Counted from the stretch's first letter, positions 12,101 through 27,100 are shown. The stretch: DNA of 64,000 bases from Bursaphelenchus xylophilus (GCA_904066235.2 CAJFCV020000001.1:8618001-8682000), one strand, 5' to 3'. Program-made: numbers and translations. Notes: generated from the letters alone by a model not told the origin.

Positions 12101-15100
12101 AGTAACTTTTTCAAAGATATATTCACTACTTCCAGAGATTTCTCGCTCGTCCTTATACCACTTGACAGTTGTCGGTTTCCCTTCAACTTCCACTGAGAGA
12201 TGGAGCTTTTGACCTCTCTTCAGGCTCTGATCTTGAAGTCCCTTCTTCAGCTTGAATTCGCTGGCTGGTTGAACATTTAACGGAGCTTTGGAAGAGGCGG
12301 ATCCAGAGGGATTAACAGCCTCGACTCTGTAACTGCCTTGATCATCTGGGGATACGTTCTTCAAGATGAGACGATGGACTCCATTAGGCAGAGCCTCGAT
12401 GATGACATTGGCCGAAGGAACCAGCTTCTCATTGCCCTTATACCAATCGACTTTACTGTTGTCATCGTCAGCCAGTTTGCATTCAAAGACAGCATCTTCT
12501 CCTTGTTTGGCATCAACAGCCTCCAATTCCTTTTCGAATTCGGGGGCCTTGGCCTTTGGAGCTGAAAAATGCGTTAAATCATATACATATCTTACCAAAA
12601 AAATTTAATATAAGTATAACTTACTGGTCACAGTCAAAGTGGTATCCGCCCATACATCACCATATTGATTAGAAGCGGCGCATCTGAATTCTCCGGCATC
12701 TTCCAGCTTGCAGTTCTTGACAATAAGACGCTGAGTGCCATCAGATTCACTCTCAATCTTGAACTTAGCATCAGCTGCAGTGATCTCCTTCTTTCCTTGA
12801 TACCATTTGATCTCCGGGAATGGTTTTCCTGATACTTTTCCAACAAAGACGGCATCCTTTCCAACCTCCACATTGACTGGTTTGATTGGTTGAACAAAAT
12901 CGGGTGCCTCTCCATCAATCTTGGCCGCATCTTTGGAGGTGACCACAATTGGCCCCTCAGTCCAGGCCGTGCCGTGATCATTCTCGGCCAAACATCTGTA
13001 CTCGGCCGAGTCATCTATCTTGGCTTTGGGGATGGTGAGAGTAATACGACCATCTTCTGCGTATTCTAGCTTCAGAACATCGGATTCCTTGATCTCAGCA
13101 CCATTCTTATACCATTTAATAGTGGGTCTGGGGCTTCCCTTCACCTTACAAGTAAGGACGGCCTGCTGTTCTTCTGGGACAGTGCAAGATTTTAAAAGTT
13201 CCACGAATTCTGGAGCTCCCTTTCCTTGACCATCGACGGCACCGCCATCTGAAAATAAGGATTTACTTTAGAATTAATTCTTCCAGTGCCAAAGTGTAAC
13301 AAAGACAGTGAGAAAACATATTAAGTTTACCAGTGACTGTGAGGTTTGCCGAAGTGAAAGCTTCAGAATCTTTAGTCTTAATCGTGCACTGATATTTTCC
13401 AGAATCGTCGACCTCTGTGTTCTCCAACTTCAATGTCAGAGTTCCATCAGCATCTCTAACCGGAGTACCCTTCTTGATTGGAGCTCCATCCTTAGCCCAT
13501 TCCACAGAAAGATCTGGAGTTTGAGCCGAGATCTCATCCAGTTTACACTCCAACACAGTCTCCTTGGCTTTCTCCACTGTCTGATCTTGCAATTCCTTCT
13601 CGAATCCGAGGAATCCTCCCTCTTCTTCTCCGCCTTCAACGGTCGAGATTTGAGCGTATTTTAGAGCTCCAATAGTCTTGTCTTGACCTGCCTTGTTTAC
13701 AGCTTCACATCGATATTCCCCAACATCCTTGCTAGATGCATTCAAGATCTTCAATTTGATAGTACCATCCTCGGACTTCTCCATTACCAGATTTGGACTG
13801 GCCTGGATCTGTTGTCCATCTTTGAACCACTTAATCTCCGGTTTGGATTCTGGGTTCACCTTGCAGATCAGTTCGGCTGGTTTTCCTTCTTCCAAATTTT
13901 GTGGTTTCAACGGTTCGATGAACATGGGAGCGACATCTTCTCCTTGTCCTTGGGCTTCTCCTTCCTTTCCGAATTTCAATTGACCAACACTTTGTTTTCG
14001 ACCAGCCTTATTGGAAGCTTCGCAAGAGTAAGTTCCGGCATCTTCGATGGTGGCTTCATTGATGATCAGAGAGTGACTTCCATCGGCTTCTTTCTTGCTG
14101 ATCACATGTTTATCATCAATATTGATGGGAACTCCGTCCTTAGTCCAGGCAATCTCTGGTTCAGGTTTGCCCACCACTTTGACTTCAAGTTTGACAGAAT
14201 CTGCAGGTTTCACTTCCAAATCCTCCAAGGGTTTGATGAATTCTGGGGCTTCGACGTCTTCGATGACTCCGAGATTTGCCTTGGATTCATCGGATCCGGC
14301 TTTATTAACCGCCTTGGCTGTGTAAACTCCGGCATCTTCGTTTCTGGCATCCTTGATGGTCAGAGAATGTTTTCCACCAGCTGATTGACTTGAGATCAGA
14401 TGAGTACCATCAAGCTGAACTGGATGCCCATCCTTGAACCATTGTACTTGAGGCTCTGGTTTTCCGGCAACAACAACATCGAATTTGGCAGTCTCGGCTT
14501 CTTTGATTTCTACAGGTTTAAGTCCTTCGACGAATTTAGGAGCCTCAACTTCTTCTTGAACACCGAAGTTAGCAGTTGTCTCAGCTTGACCAGCTTTGTT
14601 AACAGCTTGGCAAGAATATTTACCAGCATCTTCGAGTCTGGCATCCTTTATGGTAAGAGAATGCTCCCCTTGGGCTCCATCCCTCTTGATCAAATGCTGA
14701 TTATCAATGTTAATAGGTGTGTTATCCTTGAGCCAGGTGACTTGAGGTTCAGGTTTTCCTGTGACTTGAACCTTGAGTTCAGCTGTTTCATGTTCAGCGA
14801 CATCCACATTCTCAAGAGGTTGAACGAATTCAGGAGCAACGAACTCTTCTTTCTCCACTGCCATCTTGGCTTCGGATTGATCAGACCCGGCTTTGTTGGA
14901 CACCTTGACAGTGTATTGACCTTCATCCTCAGCCCGAGCATCCACAACCTTGAGAACATATTCTCCTGTTGCGTGATTGGCAAGGATCTTGACATGATCA
15001 GCCTCGGGTTCGATCTTCTTTCCGTCTTTGAACCATTCGACTTCTGGTTGGACTTCCGGATTGACGGCAACTTTAACTCCCATTTCGGTGGTCTCTCCTT

Positions 15101-18100
15101 GTTTTATCTTCTTATTCTTCAGACCATCAGTGATCTTCGGCTTCTCGATCTTCGGACCGGCAGCTCTGACTACACATTCGCAAGCCACTTCCCCAGCCTC
15201 ATTCTTCGCCACAGCTTTGTATTTTCGGAGGTCGTTCTCCTTCGTCTCCTTAATCACTAATCTCCAGTGAGTATTGGAGGCATCATGTTGAACAGCTACA
15301 CGAGTTCCGCTTTGAAGACGGACATTATCAACCACCGAATAGAACTCAACGGTCGGCTGAGGAGTTCCGGTAACACTACATTCGAGGATGATGGCATCTC
15401 CGATGTTGATTTCCTTATCGGATAAAGGCTTGGTGAATTGTGGGGGTAGTGCTGAAACATGTGCATTGTGGGTGGGGAATGTGAAAAACGGGAAAAATAC
15501 GAAAATGTAATAAAAAATGCAAGTGAAAAATTAACAAAATGTAAAAATCAATGAATCGATCTTGACATTTTGTTTAACTGCGAAAATATCACAAAAACTT
15601 GCACACAAAAAGTGAAAACTTTTGTGCGAACTGATTCTTACCTTGAACCTTGATTGTAGCTTCTGTTTTTGCTTCGCCGGCTTCGTTCTTGGCGACACAT
15701 TTATATTCTCCTTGACTCGAGACTTGAGCTTGATCGAGGATGAGGATTTGAGTTCCATCGGGTTTGCCTTCCACTTTGATTGGCTCATTGGATTGTGCAA
15801 CAGGTTTACCATCCTTGAACCAGGCAATAGTTGGCTCGGGGACCCCAGTTACGCGGCATTCCAACACAACCTTCTCCTTGAGCGAAACAGATTTGTCCTG
15901 GAGTTTGAGAGTGAATTCTGGAGCTTTGCTTTCAGGAGCTTTCTTTTCTAGGGCATCTGCAATTTTGATTGGTTAATCGAATCTTCATGCGCAATTTTTT
16001 TATTTTCTAAGATCTTACCGATAACAGTCAAGGTAGCCTCGCATTGATCCTTGCCTGCAGTGTTCTCCACAACAACAGTGTATTTCCCCGCATCTTCTGG
16101 TTGCACATCATCAATGATGAGTTCATTGGCAATGTGACCATCTATTGTTCTAGTCTGAACTCTGATTCTAGCAATCAGTTCGATCTCTTTTCCATCCTTC
16201 AGCCATTTACAACATACTCCCTTGGTATCAGGTACCACACACTCAAAGATGGCTTGATGTCCCTTCTTGGCGGTAGTGTCCTTGATCTTCGTGATGAATG
16301 AGGGAGCCATGACTGGAGTGGGGGTTCGAGTAAGTTCTTCTCGAGTATCTTCTCTGAAGTCTTCCAGACGATCCTCGCCGAAAGCGTCCGACTCTGATTC
16401 GGAAACCATATCAGAGGTGTACAATATCATATTGGCAGTGCAAGAGACTTCTCCTGCGTCGTTCTCGGCCTTACAGATGATCTCTCCAACATGGGCTTCG
16501 GGGCGGAAACTGTTGATGGTCAGGATGGAAGTGTTGTCGGTTGTTTTGATAGTGATTCCATCAACGCCATCCTTGACCTCCTTATTGTTGATGTACCAAT
16601 ATAGGTTTGGTTTCGGGTCTCCAGTGAAGACAACTTTGTGTTCCACTTTGCTTCCTGCCCGAGCTCTGACATTGGAGAGCCATTCCAGAAAATCTGGGGG
16701 TTCTCCTCGAGGCAATACTTTAAGCATGGCTTCAGATGAGGCTTTGCCGAATTCGTTGACGGCTTCACAAAGTACTTTGCCTGAGTAGTCCATAGTAATA
16801 TCCTTAATTGTAACTGTGTAAGTTCCCTTTTCGGCATGAATCTTGATGTTCTGCGATTCGACCAACTTCTTTCCATTGACATACCAAGTGACATCGGGCA
16901 TGGGTTCTCCAACAAGGACGGCTTTCAACTTGAGAGTATCCCCTTCGCGGCATGTGGCATCGCACAAGGAGGTCTCGAATTCAACGGGGATGGGAGCTAT
17001 TACATTCAGCGTTCCTTCCGTACTGACTTCTCCCATTCTGTTTACCGCAGTGCACTTGATTTTACCAGTCATGTCAGTAGTGCACCCATGAATAACAAGA
17101 GAGTATACTCCATTCTCATTCTTGATCTCCGTATCCTCAGTCTGACAAACCAATTGATCGTTGATATACCACTTTGCAATTGGAGTGGGGTTTCCACTTA
17201 TCAGAATGCTCGTCTGGAGACTGTCTCCTTCCTGGATAGTCAAAGGCTGAAGTTCTGAGAGAAATTGTGGCTTGGTCTGCATTTGCTTCCTCTGGACGGC
17301 GATGCTGGCGGCTGTCTCTGCAGTTCCAAAGACATTATCAGCCTTGATGGTGATACGGCATTTGTCATTGAGTTGAGCTTGGAGGATCATCAACTTGCAT
17401 TGATTATCCTTCACCTCGACCTTGATATGTTCATCTGATTCCAATGGTTGTCCATCCTTAAACCAGCTGACAGATGGTTTTGGTTTGACTTTAGGGTCGA
17501 GTTCGGCCAACATAACCACTGTTTCTCTCTCATCAACCATCTTATCTTCGAGGTTTCTGATGAACAGTGGGGCTCTTCCAACCTCCTTAACGATCAGTTG
17601 AGCATTCTGTTTCTTCGTTCCTTTGCTGTTGGTAGCAGAACAAGAGACTTCGCCAGTCTGTGAGATCTCGGCATCAGTGATCTCGAGGGTATGGACATCG
17701 CCGGAGGCGGAAATCTTGATATTTGTGGCTGTGATCGGTTTTCCATCAAGAGTCCATGAGATTTCTGGCTCAGGATATCCTTTGATCTTGGTTGTGAACT
17801 TAGCACTCTCGCCTTCATTGATTTGACGATCGGTCATGTCAGTCATGAACTCTGGAATCTCGAGTTTCTTGACCACCTTAAGATTGGCCTGAGCTTCGAT
17901 CTTTCCATGTTCATTCTCAGCGACAACTTTGACAACTCCACTCTAAAATTTTTAAAACATTGCTCAGTACTACGAAAGCTGATGTATTATATTTATGTTA
18001 TTACCTGAGGAATGACGGGTTTGAATATTCTGATAGAGGTTTTTCCACTCTCAGGGTCATGCTTTACCCTGATCGCATCACTGTGTTTGACCTCTTCTCC

Positions 18101-21100
18101 ATTCAGATACCACGTCACTTTAGGGCTTGGTTTTCCACTGACATAAGCGCTGAACTTAACCGAGTTTTCTTCTTCGGTCTCAGCATCTTGAGGGACCTTG
18201 CTGAATTTGGGTTTATCTCCAGCCGCCTTGACTTCCAATTTGGCTGAAGAATCGCTAGATCCGGCTGGGTTTTCAGCCTTAACAGTCAATTGACCAGTCA
18301 TATCTGGAGTGGCATGGGATAGAGTCAAATGATGGGTTCCATCTCCATGATCGACAATCTAGATTAAAAGTATAAGTATTTGTTGTTTTTCTTACCTGGC
18401 ATTTGTCACCATTCTCTAAAGGTTTTCCATTTAAAAGCCAAGTCAATTTGGTGTCTGGAGTTGGGTTCTCGATCTCCACGTCATATCTGATGGGTTGGCC
18501 TTCGTTGACTGATTTATCCGATAGTTTTGCTTTGAATTGAGGTGGTTTAAGGGCTGGTTTCACGTTCAGATTTGCATTTGATTCGTTAGATCCAGCTGGA
18601 TTCTCGGCCTTAACGCTGACCTTTCCAGAAAGATCAGGAGTGGCGTTGGGAATGGTCAAGGTATATGTTCCATTACCGTTGTCAGCGATCTGCAACAAAA
18701 ATTAGTCGTATTTTTATCATAATGATATCACTAGTTTATTGCTACTTACTTGAGCATTAGGCCCGGCTTGGACTGGTTTTCCATTCAGGAACCAAGTGAG
18801 TTTTGTATCTGGGGTTGGATTCTCTAAGGTAACAGTAAAAGTAACTGGTTTTCCTTCATCAACATTTGCATCATTAAGCCCTTGTTTGAAGATGGGTGCC
18901 TTTAGAGCTGGTTTTACATTCAGATTAGCATTGGAATCGTTGGATCCAGCTGGATTCTCGGCCTTGATCGAGATCTTACCACTGCGATCAGGGCTGGCAC
19001 TAGGAATGTTCAAAGTATAGGTTCCGTTTCCATTATCCGACACCTGAAATTGAAATATTAGCATATATCTTAATCATTTTTATATTATTCCGACCGAATG
19101 CCATCGAAAGGAACCCCTCGTCGAGAGGAACCCCTTGTTGAGAGGAACCCCTCGTTGAGAGGAACCCCTCGTCGAGAGGAACCCCTCGTTGAGAGGAACC
19201 CCCGAGTAGGAAATGTTGGATATAGAGGTAATCGATGACGGGGATTTCAAAAATGATGTTAATTTTTTCTGATTTTGATTTTTTTTCTTAACTAGTAGTG
19301 TTAAAAAGTAACTTTTTGAAATTTTTCTAAAAATGCTGGATATAGGGGTTTTCGAGGGTGCCGATTTCGAAAATCATGTTAGCTTTCCTCTTTATAGTAC
19401 TATCTGGTACTATACAGTACGAGGTGAAAATATGGCTTTTGGCGTTAATGGTGTTGTTTTGATGCTTAGTACTCAAAAACACGTTTTAAATAACTGGTAC
19501 TGTTTAGTACCGTCTGGTACTATGTAGTACAAGGTGAAAATAGGAGTGCTAAGCAACAGAACAACACCACTAACGCCTAAAGGCTAAATTTTTACCTTGT
19601 GCTACATAGTACCAGAAAGTACTAAACAGTACCAATTATTTAAAACGTGTTTTTGAGGAGTACTAAGCATCAAAACAACACGATTAACGCCAAAAGCCAT
19701 ATTTTCACCTCGTACTGCATAGTACCAGATAGTACTATAAACAGGAAAGCTAACATGATTTTCGAAATCAGCACCCTCGAAAACCCCTAAATCGAGTATT
19801 TATAGAAAAAATTCCAAAAATTACTTTTTAACACTACTAGTTAAGAAAAAAAGTAAAAATCAGAAAAAATTAACATCATTTTTGAAATTCCCGTCATCGA
19901 TTACCTCTATATCCAACATTTCCTCCATATTCGGAAAAATCGAGAGGAACCCCTCGCGAGGGGTTCCTCTCGACGAGGGGTTCCTCTCGATGAGGGGTTC
20001 CTCTCAACGAGGGGTTCCTCTCGAGGAAAACCATTCCGACCTTGCTATTATTTCCACAGAAAGATACCATCAAATAAAAATATTTTAGAAGTAGAGCTAG
20101 GTGTCAGATCTCAATAGTCTTATAATATAAATTGAATACTCTAAGGGGAAAATCTCAAGAGCTGGCCGAACTAGACGTTTCCCGAGTTCCTAAGGTTTCC
20201 AGAACATCTGGCCTTATCAATAAAAGTGGGTTATGATACCTGAGCATTTGGTTCATTCTGGATCGGGCTCCCATTCAGCAGCCAAGTTATCTTTGTGTCC
20301 GGTGTTGGATTCTCAAGAATGGCCGTGAATTGGGCCGGCTTTCCTTCATCCACATTCTGATCACCAAGGCCTTGTTTGAAGATCGGAGGTTTCAAGGCCG
20401 GCTTCACATTCAGATTGGCATCAGATTCGTTGGCTCCAATCGGATTCTCCGCCTTAACTGCGATTTTTCCAGCAAGATCTGGGGTGGCTTTTGGAACGAC
20501 CAAGGTGTAAGTTCCATTTCCATTGTCACTAATCTAAAGTTAAAGCTGATTATGGTCCAAAGTTAAACTAATTGTAAGCCTCATTATACTTGCCTGTGCA
20601 TCCGGTCCATTTTGTAAGGGTTTTCCATTCAACGACCAGGTTACCTTGGTATCTGGTGTCGGGTTCTCTAATGTGACTGTGAAGGTTGCTGGCTTTCCTT
20701 CATCTACATTGGCATCGTTCAATTTCTGTTTGAAGATTGGTGGCTTCGGAGCTGGCTTAACTTCAAGGTAAGCGGCGGCCTTATCAGATCCGAGTGGATT
20801 CTTAGCCTGGACTTGGATCTCTCCAGCATTTTCGAGCGCAGTATCCTTGATGGTAAGGGTATATTTGTTACCGTCTTCTGATAGAACAAACTTTCCATCA
20901 GACGTAGCAACCGGTTTGTTATTAACAGTCCATTGAACTTCTGGCTTTGGTTCTCCTTGAATAGTTGAGGAGAATTGAACGGTCTCTTTTTCGGTGACTT
21001 TAGCGCCCTGAGGCCATTCGGCGATCTTTGGAGGTGATCCTTTGGGTGTTACTTTCAGATTTCCATCTGAATTTTCTTTTCCACTCTCATTAACGGCTTC

Positions 21101-24100
21101 CACTCCCAGTTTGCCGGCATGATCTTTAGAGACGGATGGGATGTGCAAGGAAGATTCGGGCCCATTCTGAGTAATCTGCACTCCATTTTGACCATCTTTA
21201 AGAGGTTCTCCGTTCAATGACCAATTTATTTGATCGGCATTGGGCGCGGATACTGTAACTTTAAGAGGCTCTCCTTCTTTGGCATTCAATTCTCCAGGGA
21301 TTCCCTGTTTGAATGAGGGTACCGGCTTGGGCTTCTTCTTCACCTCAAACGTCGATTGGGCACTGTCTTCACCAGCCGAGTTCTTTGCGGTTACTGTAAC
21401 GTTTCCACTGTGACTGATGGCAGCGTCATTTACTCTCAACATATATTGATTTCCAACTTGACTGAGAGCAAAGGTTGGATGTGATGGAGTAACAAGTTCT
21501 CCGTTGACTCTCCATTCAACAGTTGGAATTGGTTGAACTTGACTAACTTCAGCTGAGAAGAGAACAACTTCGTGTTCATGGACTGATTTGTTTGGAGGAC
21601 CTTTGGTGATCTTTGGAGGTTCTCCTTTCTTATCGACCACCAATCTTGTTTCCTCCGAAGCTTTTCCGAATTCATTTTCAGCCGAGACTCCCAGGATGGC
21701 ATTATTCATGTCAGGCTTGGCTTCTGGGATTCTCAAAATGGATTCCCCGTCTTGGGTGGTGACTTGAGCGCCAGGCAGAGCTTCGCCGATGGGTCTGTCG
21801 TTGTAGCTCCAGTTGACCTTGGCTTCCTCAGTGAATTTAACATTCAATACCACAGGTTGGCCTTCTTCAACTTTAACTACTGGGTTAAGACCACCTTGGG
21901 TGAAGGTTGGCCGATCGGCGACGTCTAGTCTGGCAAGACTCTGGACTTGGTTATCTCCAGAACCAGCCTCGAACTTAATAGTCGTTGAAGATTGAGCTGA
22001 CTCTACAATCAGAATGTGCTCATTGGCCGGGCCTTCGGAGAATCTGACTCCAGGGGATGTCTGTCCCAGAAGTTGGTCTCCCATCCACCATCTGACATTG
22101 TTTGCGTTCTCAACGACTGTTTGGAATTGAGCTTGATGGCCTCGCTGAACCCTTTGGTTGAAGAGTTCCTTCTGCATAATCAATTGTTGAGAAATGTTAT
22201 CCAATTGATTGAATCCACCAACTTCTTGAAGTCCCTGAACATTCGAATGAGCATGCTCTTCGAATCTCTCAACAGATTCTCGACGATAAGGTTCTTCTTC
22301 GGCTTCGAAAGAGATGACTTGACGCCCTCCTTCTTGAAGTTTCTCATGAGAAATGGTAGTGGAGGGTTCTGCGGATTCTGAATGGACGTTAAATTCGGCG
22401 TGTTCCTTGAGCTTTTCGTGTTCGAGTTTTTGATAATCTTCTTGAGCTGCTTGTGTTGTAAAGAGTTGAGCCATTCCTTCATCGGTGCCTAATTTATTCT
22501 CAGCGACGATGACAATTGTAGCTGGATTTGGAAGGATGTTGGTGTCGATTACGAGCTTGGTTGTTCCAGACTGGGTATCTGTCTCGATGGAAGTTCCCTG
22601 CGTCGAATTCCAAACTTTCTTTCCATCAATGTACCACGTGAATTCAGCTGCCGGCACAGCGTCAGCTTGAGCTTCGAAAACGACTTTTTGGCCAATGGGG
22701 ACTGTTGCATTATTCGGTTTCTTCTTGAGAATGGGCTTCTGTTCATGTCTGGTGACATTCAACTTGGCCTGACAAGTGGCCTCGCCTTCAGAATTGGTGG
22801 CCGTACAAGTGACGGTGCCAATATCTTTGAGATCAATTTTGTGGATTTCTAATTTGGAGCTTCCATTGAACTCTCGGAATTTGAATTTATCGTTTTCTGT
22901 GACGGTGTTTCCGTTAACTTTCCATGTTAATGTGGCCTTAGGTTCAGCGTCGACGGTGACTTCGAACACAGCCGTGTTTCCTTCGAGTTCGGTAACATCT
23001 TTCAATGGTTGAGTGAATTCTGGAGATTTTTTCTTCTTTTCCAAAGGCAAAACAATCAATCTGGCCTTGGTTTCGAAGCGGCCGATTTGATTCTCAGCTC
23101 TAAAATGTGATGGCTAAATAAAAAAAAATTAAACCTTGCCTGCAGAGCACAGTACCGGCGTATTTCGTGGAGTCGACCACCAATTTGTGGTCACTTCCAT
23201 TGGCTTCGATCTTTGTGAATTCGTCTGGTTCAAGCTTGGTTCCATTGATATACCAACTGACAGTTGGATTGGGACTTCCTTTTACACATGTTGTAAAAGT
23301 AGCCTTCTCTCCCATCTTTACAGTCTGATCTTCGATGTCCTTGAGGAAGGTTGGGGCACTCCTTGAGTCCTCTTCTTCTGGCTCTACCACCAATCTGGCT
23401 CTGCTCTCAGCTTGGCCATGTTCGTTGATGGCTCTGGCCAAGATCTCACCATCATGTTCATTCAAAGAACAGTTCTGAATGGTCACCTTGTAGTAGTTGT
23501 CTCTTTGTTGGATAGAGACTCCATTAATTCCGTCTTCCAATTTCTTTCCTTTCAAGAAGAATTCAACTTTTGGATCAGGGTAACCGCTGACATCAACCTC
23601 GAACATGACGGCTGATTTCTCGGTGACAATTCTGTCCTCGAGGGGCCTGTCGAATTGTGGAGGAAGAGGGGGTACCCGGACCTTGAGTCGCGCATCACAG
23701 GTTGTTGTTCCCAATCTGTTTTTGCCCTGAAATGGAGTTCAACTGTAAGAGCAATTTCTACGAGATTTTTTTTCGTTTTTTTAATTATGCAAATATAATT
23801 TAATTATGCAAATTTCTTCCATTCCCTTATCATTCTTCTTTATCAATTATTTTGGCACTAAAGCTGACTGGACTCGAAAGAATGCGTAGGCGGTGGCGGA
23901 GAGTGCAAATGGCATTCTTTTTAAACTTTCCTCTGAGGACACACCTGTTTTTGTTCATGATCCCAGTTCAGAGGGGCTTTCGGAGGAAATAAAATTAGAA
24001 AAAGGTATTAAAATAACTGATAATTCGTAGTAAATAAAACCCTCATATGTTACTTAAAAGCATTGTGCTGACATTTGAAGTGCGTTCATCTGTTATATGA

Positions 24101-27100
24101 TACTTGACATAAAATAATTACCTCGCAAGTGATGGTTCCATCGAAATGACGGGACACGTCCTTGATGGTGACGATGCAGATTCCGTCTTCTGATATGAAT
24201 TTTATTTTCTCGGATGGGGTCAGGGGATGGCCGTTCACATACCAGACAATGTCTGGCTCCGGATCACCCGTAATTACGGCCTTGAACTTGACCGTATCGC
24301 CTTCGTCACATTCCACGTCTTCTGTGACTGCCTAATATACAAAATCTATGATAAAATCAAATTGAAGATTAAAGTTAAAGGGCGTCTAATTGGCCTCAAC
24401 TACTGTTATACAGTATCGATTCATCTGCCTTGCTTACCTGGAATTCCGGAGCGACATGATTTTTATCCGGATCTGGCTGAACGACCAGCTTTGCATTGGT
24501 CTCTTTGGTCCCGAATTCATTTGTAATCCTAACAGCATAGATGCCGGTATCATCCGGCTGAGCATCCCTAATCTCCAAAGATGCCTTCTGGCCATCGTAT
24601 TGTAATCTGAAGTCGTGGGATGGCCTGAGGGGTTGTTCATCCACCAACCACACCAGTTCTGGTTCTGGCCATCCTTCCACTTCACACTCGAAGTTGACCA
24701 CCTCTCCTTCTTTACACTCCTGATCACGCAAGGAGTTTGTAAATGCCGGAGGGGCTGCTTCTTTCTCCACTTTCAGCACTTTGAAGAAGGCTGAAGTCGA
24801 GGCTTGCCCGTATTCGTTGGTTGCAACGCAAGTGTACCGACCAGTATCTGTGGCCTAGAAAAATTAGGGATACACTTTGATTACGATCAAAAAATGCTCA
24901 AAATGTAAAACGGACTTGTACTGGGTCGATAGTCATTGCGAAGAATCCATCATCATCGGCGTAGAATGTTCGTCGTTCGTCTTCTTTCAAGAGAACATCA
25001 TCCTTATACCTGCAAGTACATCATCATTTAGTACAGAATAAGACTTACCAAGTAATCTCTGGTAATGGATATCCTGTCACTTTTAAACACATTTTGGCTG
25101 AGGATTCCTGAAGTGTCCGGAATCCGTATTGAGTTCGTGTAACTCGAGTTCCCTGCATATCCAGGGTCGTTCCTGTTGTCGCTAAACCAAGCAAAAAAAT
25201 GATTCGAAGATTTTTTATTTTACTTACTCCAATCAATGCTGGATCCACCACTGTAAAGACTGGTAGAGGAGCCGGTGGGTGAAATTGCCGGAGGGGATTT
25301 GATTTTTTTTCTCGGCGGACCCTCTTCCGGACCTAAAAATACAAAAGATTTCAAAAATTTATGCAAATGAGCAAAATAAAAGCAGAAATTAGGGCCGGAC
25401 CGATGGCTGAAGTCGACTTCCGACTGATCGTCGAATACTCGCTGAACTCCGAGTGGGCATCGCTGATATTCACATCAAAATCGGCGCCCGTTAAGGTCTC
25501 GGATCCCTTCTCACTCGCTGAAATTTGCATAAATTAGAGAACTCACTCCATGCTGGATCGACCAGTTCAATCCCTCCATCATCAGCATCCAGCAGCTCGA
25601 TCACATACATTACCTTCAGCACCATGGCTGACGCTGGATTGGCCTACGGGCCCGCTCCGTCTAGGGTAGTCTAATCTTTTTGAATTTGATAGATCACAGG
25701 TTGAGAAGAGCTCAACAAAATTAGGCCCAATAGGTTGGCCAGGCGGTCCCTCGCAACTTAGTTCCTAATTAATAGCCGCGCACTTTTTTCGGCGAAAAAA
25801 TCTCTCTCTGCAAGTCCCGCAAAACACCCGGAGGGCAAATAATCGGCCTTGGGGGAAGGTGGGGGTTTGGGGTGGCCGAAGCGACAAGAAAAGATCGCAC
25901 CCCCGACCAGATCAGCGAGGGGATTCGAAGGCCCTCCGGCCGCTGGGCCCTCCGGGAAGGCCCGATCTCTCGGCTGCCGAGATCTCTTTAATTGTGCCTT
26001 ACAACAGTTGTTTCGGCCCCGCTCCCCCGCAACATTTTTCGTGGTATTTACTGATTACTCTGCTAGTAATCATGATCCATTCTTTGGCATATTCCTCGTT
26101 GTATTAGAGATTAAACATCTCTTTTTTACAGGTATATTGCACAATATTACCTTCCAAAATATTATACTAATTTTTACCATCCAATCTTTTCCAGACTAAT
26201 ATAAAAATGAGATTATTCTTAAGATTTTTCTTAACAGTCATCATGTATTTGAAATTTAGGATCCCCGGATCTATTTCTGACTCCAAGGCGTTGTTTTATT
26301 ACTGCTTTTATATACTGTTTTAATGCTTATTTTCTCATTTTTTATTCTAAATTCGCCCTTATTTTCGCAGATCCCCCTACTGTTTACTTTTTTACAGTTT
26401 GCTTTTGTTCCTCCTCAACTTCTCAGTTTTTCTCCTTATCTCTGCAACATTTCCCTTGTTCTAGATTATATAAACCACCAGGGTTTAATAAAAATCTTTT
26501 ATTCTTTCCAGATGTCCGGTTATAACAAAAAGATCGCGGCCGTTCATCTCTAATATATAATGGAACGAGTTCTTTCAACTGCATTTACATCACTTTTTAA
26601 GTCTAGATAAAAAATAAATATTCTCAGGTGGTCATTTAATCTCTGGAGCGGGATCAGGATCAAGTGGATTAGACATATTTTATAAAAAGACCTCAGCTTA
26701 TGATCAATAAACATTGCACACGTCAGAAATATCGAGATATCTGAGGCCTGTCCGAATAATAAAGCGAAGCGCGAATCACGAATTTGAAGCGCGAAAAATC
26801 ATGCTAATCAGAGAGAAGTGAGAAAAAAAGGTTCCCTTGGAAAATCGCGCTATGGGTTTTTGTGCCAAGTACCGCAATATTTTAACTTTTTTTTGCCATG
26901 ACTTCTTTCGATGACGTCCAATTTACATTATCTAAGATATGTAAACTGAAATAATTTGGCTGTTTTTTTCATAAAATGGACCTTAATCATCACTTAAATG
27001 TCCATTTTTGTCCATTTTTTTTTACAATTTTGAACCTCTCAGATTTGTTGTGATCGAGCTGTGATGGTGACTTATATTACACATGGATGAATTGATCGCC

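Noticed and set aside
25849..26199. 116-aa plus-strand ORF in the unc-89 intron
   Set aside because: Its length comes from the GC-rich block. There is no domain, and the remainder reads as low-complexity hydrophobic sequence.
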